The notes below the pieces were generated by a model. The model saw only the letters and a program-made list of their open reading frames with translations. It had not been told where the DNA came from and did not search any database. A stretch of DNA of 58,825 nucleotides from Zoogloeaceae bacterium (GTDB lineage Bacteria; Pseudomonadota; Gammaproteobacteria; Burkholderiales; Rhodocyclaceae): positions 1 through 58,825 of the forward strand of contig JAITMP010000032.1 in the NCBI GenBank assembly GCA_031277315.1, given 5' to 3'. Positions 54,386 through 58,825 of this stretch are shown piece by piece (positions within the stretch are counted from its first letter, which is position 1; every line of letters starts with the position of its first letter). The position numbers and the translations under genes are program-made.

Positions 54386-56581
54386 CTATTTTTTCAACAG
54401 CCCCTTGAGCGCGTCGCCGGCTTTGCCCTTGATGGCTTCGCTTGCCTTGGCTTTGGCGGCGTCCAGCGCCAGTCCGCCGAATTCGAGCTTGTAGGCGAGC
54501 TTGTCGAAAGGTCCGCTCAGGCGCACCGGGATGGTGAGGCCCGTCAGGTGATCGAGTTCCTTGCCGCCTTGACCGCTGCTGGTGTTGACCACGCTAGCTT
54601 TGGCGAGATAGTCGATGCGGCTCTCGCCGATGTCGATGTCGCCGGCGCCGGCGAGACGGATGAAGGGCGACTTCATGCTCAGGTCATCATTGCGCGCCAC
54701 GCCCTTGGCGATGCGGAAAGAGGCCGTCAGTTCCGAGAAATCCGTCTTCTCGCTTTGCTGCGCCTGTTGCGTTGCGTCCTGCCGGCTGGAGAACAGCGCC
54801 TTGGTGTCGCGGAAGGTCTTGCCCAGATTGATGCCCTTGATGGCGCCGTCGCGCAGGCGCAGGCTGGCCGTGCCGCCCAGACTTTTCTTCATCGCCGTCA
54901 CGGTGGCGCCGGCGGTGGCGACATCGAGCGCGACGTTGCCGCGTCCTTCGAGCAAGTCCTTGTCGAGGGCGTCTTTCATGAGCGGATTGATATTCACGTT
55001 GGCGAGGTTCTGCTTCAGCGCCACCTGATTAGTGTGGGCGTTCAGCGACACCGCACCGGCCAGGCTGCCGTCATAGAGCTTGGCCGTCGGCGCGATGTCG
55101 AGCTGGCCGTTGGCGGCCTTGATTTCGAGACGCACATTGCCGGCCTTCACGTTCGAGATCTGCAACTGGCCGATTTTGACGATGCCGTTGGCGGTCAGCC
55201 CCTTGAGCGCGGAAAAATCGAGCGGCTGTTCCTGCGCCGGCGGGCTTGTCGTCTTGCTCTCGCTTTTCGGCGGCAGATATTTGTCGACGTTGAGCTGGTC
55301 GATGTCGAGATCGAAGCCCAGCGCCAGCGGCGAGAAGCGGGAGACGTTGAGCTTGAGGGCGATCGCGCTTTCGTCGAACCGCGTACCCGCTTGCAGCGCC
55401 GCCGTCTGGCCGCCGATGTCGGCGCGCAGGCCGCCGGTGAGCGGCAGCTTGACGCTTTTCATCGGCATTTGCGGATTGGCGATATTCAACTCGCCGCTGA
55501 ACGCCGGCAACTCCACTGTCTGCTTTTCCAGATTCGCCGCCAGAGCGGAAGCCAGCGCGCCATTCAGCGTCGTCTCGCCCTGACGCGCCGCCAGATCAAG
55601 CGCCAGTTTGCCGATGCGCAGGGATTGCGCCGTGCCTTCCACGCCGGTCAGCGCGATCCTGGCGTCGACCGCGCGCTGCGCGCCGTTCAGTTTGAGCGCG
55701 GCATTCACCGCCGCGCCGCTGGCCTTGTCCGCCGTCAGTTCGAGTTTCGGCGCTTCCAGTTTCGCCTCGAAGGCATCACCCGCTTCCTTGCCCTGCGCTG
55801 TCAGCAAAAGCTGGTCGACGACGACCGCGCCGCCGCCGCCGACTTGCAGCGCCGCCGCGGTCAGCGCCAGCGCCAGCCCCTTCGTCTCCGCGATGTCGCC
55901 GTTCAGGCGCAGATCGAGTTTCGCGCCGCCGTAGTTTTTCTTGTCAAGGTCGTAGCGATACTCGCCCTTCGCGGCAAGCTGCGCCGCCAGATGCGGCTTG
56001 TTGCTCGCCAGTTTCGCCGCCAGATCGAAGCTGTCGCTGGCGGCATTCGCCAGACGGCCGGTGGTCAGATTGAGGCCGGAGACGGACAAGGTCTGGCCGG
56101 TTTGCTCATCGCGCCAGCCCAGTTCGGCGTTGACGAGTTTCACGCCGGCAATGTCGAAGCGCGGCGTCGGCGTCGCCTTGTCATCCTTCCCCAGCAGATC
56201 GTCGATGTTCAGACGGCCATCCTTGAAGCGCACCAGTTGCGCCTTGACGCCATCAAGCTCAATGGTATCCACCATCATCTGCCCGGACAGCAGCGGCAGC
56301 AGGCGCAGGGAAACGCGCGCGCCATCAACCGAAGCGAATAGCTGCTCGCTCTTGTGCTCCGAGAGCGTGGTCTTGCCCAGCCGCGCGCCGATGGAAGGAA
56401 ACAGCGAGAGCGCCAGATCGCCCTCGATCTTCAAGCTGCGGTTCTGCTTCGTCTGCACCAGTTGCGCGATCTCGCCCTTCCATTTATTGGCGTCGAAAGT
56501 GATCACGATGAACGCCGCGACCACCACCAGCACGGCAACCAGCCCCCCCAGCGCAAAAGCAATGATTTTTACGGTTTTCAT
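54386..56581 (-). CDS. AsmA family protein
   Basis: A 731-residue protein with an N-terminal membrane anchor (IIAFALGGLVAVLVVVAAFIV) and a long beta-rich periplasmic chain typical of AsmA: DANKWKGEIAQLVQTKQNRSLKIEGDL near the start and, near the end, FRIAKGVARNDDLSMKSPFIRLAGAGDID followed by a predicted membrane-distal tail rich in Lys and Ala. AsmA-like proteins are thought to bridge the periplasm and move phospholipids to the outer membrane. The ATG at 56581 follows GAAGGGAGAAAA. It is a single-gene unit. Confidence 0.9.
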   Translation of the reverse strand: MKTVKIIAFALGGLVAVLVVVAAFIVITFDANKWKGEIAQLVQTKQNRSLKIEGDLALSLFPSIGARLGKTTLSEHKSEQLFASVDGARVSLRLLPLLSGQMMVDTIELDGVKAQLVRFKDGRLNIDDLLGKDDKATPTPRFDIAGVKLVNAELGWRDEQTGQTLSVSGLNLTTGRLANAASDSFDLAAKLASNKPHLAAQLAAKGEYRYDLDKKNYGGAKLDLRLNGDIAETKGLALALTAAALQVGGGGAVVVDQLLLTAQGKEAGDAFEAKLEAPKLELTADKASGAAVNAALKLNGAQRAVDARIALTGVEGTAQSLRIGKLALDLAARQGETTLNGALASALAANLEKQTVELPAFSGELNIANPQMPMKSVKLPLTGGLRADIGGQTAALQAGTRFDESAIALKLNVSRFSPLALGFDLDIDQLNVDKYLPPKSESKTTSPPAQEQPLDFSALKGLTANGIVKIGQLQISNVKAGNVRLEIKAANGQLDIAPTAKLYDGSLAGAVSLNAHTNQVALKQNLANVNINPLMKDALDKDLLEGRGNVALDVATAGATVTAMKKSLGGTASLRLRDGAIKGINLGKTFRDTKALFSSRQDATQQAQQSEKTDFSELTASFRIAKGVARNDDLSMKSPFIRLAGAGDIDIGESRIDYLAKASVVNTSSGQGGKELDHLTGLTIPVRLSGPFDKLAYKLEFGGLALDAAKAKASEAIKGKAGDALKGLLKK

Positions 56582-56725
56582 GATTTTTCTCCCTTCCACC
56601 ACGGCCACGCGGCGATCATGAACAGGCGCTCAGGTTAGCAGAGAACTTCGGCGGCGGGATATTGCGAATCGACGCAAATCCGGCAACACTATCGACCGTT
56701 ACACCCGTGCAAACAAGGAGCGCAC

Positions 56726-57169
56726 ATGAGCATCATCAGTGAATTCAAAGAGTTCGCCATCAAGGGCAATGCCGTCGACCTGGCGGTCGGTGTCATCATC
56801 GGCGGCGCGTTCGGCAAGATCGTCGACTCCCTCGTCAAGGACATCGTGATGCCGGCGCTCGGGCGGCTGCTCGGCGGCAGCCACTTCAACCATCTCTACA
56901 TCAACCTCGGCGATCAGGTTTACGAAACGCTCGAAGCCGCCGAAAAAGCCGGCGCGCCAATCATCAAATACGGCGCTTTCATCAACACCGTGGTCGACTT
57001 CCTCATCATCGCCTTCGCCATCTTCGCCACGATCAAGGTCATGAACCGCCTCAAACGCACCGAAGCCGCGCCGCCCGCCGAACCCGCGACGCGGGAGTGC
57101 CCCTACTGTCTCTCCGCCATTCCCCTCAAGGCAACGCGCTGCCCGTGCTGCACCTCGCAGGTGCAGTGA
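56726..57169 (+). CDS. mscL: Large-conductance mechanosensitive channel with C-terminal Cys motif
   Basis: A 147-residue channel that opens under membrane tension on osmotic downshock. The N-terminal helix and pore segment ([27 protein letters not shown]) and second segment ([27 protein letters not shown]) are typical. After the cytoplasmic linker the usual C-terminal helix is replaced by [19 protein letters not shown], a CX2C-X10-CX2C pattern like a zinc ribbon. The open frame continues past the stop for 53 codons. Confidence 0.94.
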   Translation: MSIISEFKEFAIKGNAVDLAVGVIIGGAFGKIVDSLVKDIVMPALGRLLGGSHFNHLYINLGDQVYETLEAAEKAGAPIIKYGAFINTVVDFLIIAFAIFATIKVMNRLKRTEAAPPAEPATRECPYCLSAIPLKATRCPCCTSQVQ

Positions 57170-57248
57170 AACCTAAGCGCGCAACTGACACGGCCCCTGT
57201 TCCTCGGCGAAATGCTCGCCCAAACCGGGCTGTACATCGCCGTCCTCG

Positions 57249-57398
57249 CTATCTTCTGGCTCGCTCTCGGTCAGTCGCTTCAATCACGCCGCTGGCATCG
57301 AAATAGCAATTCAGGGCATGCGGGCCGATGATCTGCGGCACAGAGTTATGGGATGAAGCGCGATAGCGCCTCTCGCTCGGGCCATGCGGGTTCATCAT
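57249..57398 (-). pseudogene. Short frame repeating part of the hydrolase C-terminus
   Basis: A 49-codon frame with ATG-ATG start after CGGGAGA, 18 bases downstream of the lipoprotein gene. Its segment ERRYRASSHNSVPQIIGPHAL aligns with DERYRDSPNDPVAQIIGLRAL in the partial hydrolase at the window edge. It lacks the nucleophile Ser and the final His region. It is probably a decayed duplicate of the hydrolase end, though the ribosome-binding site leaves open a small expressed protein. Nothing else convincing is seen between 57170 and 57416. Confidence 0.45.
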
Positions 57399-57416
57399 GA
57401 TGTTCTCCCGGTTTGC

Positions 57417-58403
57417 TTAGTGCGCGGCAGGCAGCTTTTCCCGAAGGGGCAGCGGCGCGGGTTCGACGCGCTCAAGCACAAAAGGATCGGGTGCGCCGTC
57501 GTCATTGAGTTTGGCAATGCGAAGGGATGCGACCATTTCGCCCATGCGGGTGATGGCCTCGCGGATCGGCTCGGGATAGGTGGATACGGCGGTGCGAGGA
57601 TCAGCATTGGGCGGGTAGTTGTATTTCGGCAGGCTAAAGCGAGCAACCAAGTATCGGCCCGGTTTAAGAGTTGTTCGGTAGAAATAATTTGGACGACCGG
57701 ATGTATCACTCATGCCATCCCGTATCCAGATGCGTCCATTGACGACCACCCGCTCCGGCTTTAATACAAGCCAAGTAGGCACCCAGATACTGACTGGATT
57801 CCGGCGGGCCTCTTGTTCGACATCGGCGGGCGTCTTGATCTGGCCTTTTTGCCACTCGGTCAGAAACGCCAGCATTTTATCCGGGGTCGAATACCGCTCC
57901 TCTTCTTCCGGCTTGAGAAGCCGGTAGCTGATGCTTACACCCTTTGAGTTACGATCTTCAATCGTTCCCGGAAAAGGGCGAGTATACCAACCAAGATCGG
58001 CAACCATGAGCGATCCTTGTGGCGCTGCGCGTTCCAATTCCTTCTTAAGATCGGGATCGCGGATGTTGTTGTAAGGCCAAATCCAATTGGTATCAGGATC
58101 ACCCGCCGGCACTTTCATGGTCAGGATGTATTCATCCATCTCGATACGATAGTGTTCGCCGGGCTTATAAAACTTCGCGGATGGAAGCTTAATGCGTGGG
58201 TCAAAAGGACGAGAAGAAGGTCCTTCATACAAACGCTTTAATGCTGCTACATCATCACGGTTAATCCCGTAACGTTGCATGTGTGCATAGATTTCTTCTT
58301 CTTGTTTTTCAGAAAGCGTCTTTTCCTTAACCGTCATGCTTTGCGCGCAGCCATAGAGGAGGCTGGCGACCACCGCCATGAGCACCACCGCCGTCGCCCT
58401 CAC
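57417..58403 (-). CDS. Putative lipoprotein, possible immunity protein of an adjacent hydrolase
   Basis: A 328-residue predicted lipoprotein: hydrophobic VVLMAVVASLLYGC with the lipobox Cys, then a soluble domain with no recognised family. Aromatic and proline-rich patches (PAGDPDTNWIWPYNN, VSIWVPTWLVLKPERVVVNG) mark it. The GTG start lies two bases after the stop of the hydrolase, with AAGGTAA upstream, so translation is coupled. G+C is lower than in the bulk of the window. Periplasmic lipoproteins directly behind lipase effectors often act as immunity proteins; that function is inference here. Confidence 0.7.
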   Translation of the reverse strand: MRATAVVLMAVVASLLYGCAQSMTVKEKTLSEKQEEEIYAHMQRYGINRDDVAALKRLYEGPSSRPFDPRIKLPSAKFYKPGEHYRIEMDEYILTMKVPAGDPDTNWIWPYNNIRDPDLKKELERAAPQGSLMVADLGWYTRPFPGTIEDRNSKGVSISYRLLKPEEEERYSTPDKMLAFLTEWQKGQIKTPADVEQEARRNPVSIWVPTWLVLKPERVVVNGRIWIRDGMSDTSGRPNYFYRTTLKPGRYLVARFSLPKYNYPPNADPRTAVSTYPEPIREAITRMGEMVASLRIAKLNDDGAPDPFVLERVEPAPLPLREKLPAAH

Positions 58404-58405
58404 GG

Positions 58406-58825
58406 TCAGTTACCTTGTTGCTTGAGGCCATTCCACTGGTACGGCAGCGTGTGTGGACTGTTCTCCGGGTCACACAGGAATACACATGGCGTAGCGAAAA
58501 GCGATGTTATGAAATTCAACGGATTGTCCAAGGCACGCAGGCCAATAATTTGCGCCACGGGATCGTTGGGGGAATCCCGGTAGCGCTCATCCCTGTTTAT
58601 AACGTCGCCGATCCTCTTGTTATCCATCATTTGCGTGGTTTCAGGCTTGGTATTCGCCCCAGCATGGAACACCACCGAGTTATTGCCCAAGTTTTTTTCA
58701 CTCGACCCTCCAGCCGCCTGCACAAACTCTACTCCGCCCCGGCTGTGCACAACCCAGTTCACCTGCTGGCCGCTCGACTGAATGTATTCCAGTTGACTGC
58801 GCAGCCCCAACACCGAATCCGATTC
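58406..58825 (-). CDS. Putative serine alpha/beta hydrolase, C-terminal part (cut by window edge)
   Basis: The last 139 codons of a protein whose start lies beyond the window. The segment VNWVVHSRGGVEFVQAA looks like the nucleophile elbow of a lipase or esterase (HSRGG with catalytic Ser), followed by VVFHAGANTK. Near the end, SPHTLPYQW places a His where a catalytic His would sit, and NDPVAQIIG could supply an acid. Such folds occur in lipase effectors of contact-dependent systems. The family cannot be fixed without the N-terminus. Confidence 0.6.
   Translation of the reverse strand, partial: ESDSVLGLRSQLEYIQSSGQQVNWVVHSRGGVEFVQAAGGSSEKNLGNNSVVFHAGANTKPETTQMMDNKRIGDVINRDERYRDSPNDPVAQIIGLRALDNPLNFITSLFATPCVFLCDPENSPHTLPYQWNGLKQQGN

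Overview
The window looks like chromosomal DNA from a GC-rich betaproteobacterium, probably Rhodocyclales or Nitrosomonadales. This rests on the gene content and gene order: a rubredoxin-pilGHIJ-chpA twitching block, pilT/pilU next to yggS-proC-yggT-yggU, algH-ruvX-pyrR-pyrB-pyrC', coaE-zapD, and an RNB nuclease-tonB-aroE-mtgA-mgtE run. I cannot name a genus. No rRNA, tRNA or CRISPR array was found.

Regions. (1) 1-6960: a four-gene minus-strand cluster encodes a decaheme cytochrome of the MtrA/MtoA/DmsE type, an MtrB/PioB-type outer-membrane barrel and two diheme c-type cytochromes. This is a transmembrane electron conduit for extracellular electron exchange. It lies between two mosaics of palindromic interspersed repeats that share near-identical direct copies. 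(2) 7091-12345: a QseBC-like two-component pair, birA, coaX and a DUF4139 protein. (3) 12359-12499: a MITE-like 141-bp inverted-repeat element. (4) 12707-19840: trpB2, a SPOR protein, coaE, zapD, bacteriohemerythrin, a SufT/MIP18-like protein, a polytopic membrane protein, hemJ and a THUMP RNA methyltransferase. (5) 20085-24017: a diheme peroxidase followed by a DAHL-type histidine kinase and a double-receiver regulator, forming a redox/signalling module. (6) 24055-33246: pilU/pilT, the yggS-proC-yggT-yggU operon, the pyrimidine block with a catalytically dead dihydroorotase, and a VapBC toxin-antitoxin pair. (7) 33340-42592: the Chp-type chemosensory system for type IV pili and rubredoxin. 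(8) 42665-48418: thiD-thiE-hemL, a lower-GC lipoprotein gene, a GNAT enzyme and MgtE. (9) 48545-57169: cell-envelope and housekeeping genes (mtgA, aroE, tonB-like, RNB nuclease, uppP, DUF5329, AsmA, mscL). (10) 57249-58825: a lower-GC accessory locus cut by the window edge. It holds the C-terminal part of a putative serine alpha/beta hydrolase, a tightly coupled lipoprotein, and a short open frame that repeats a piece of the hydrolase. The layout resembles an effector/immunity locus.

The most interesting material is the repeat-flanked electron-conduit cassette, the peroxidase/kinase/double-receiver module and the hydrolase/lipoprotein locus at the right edge. Function calls come from motifs and recalled family knowledge; no database search was run.
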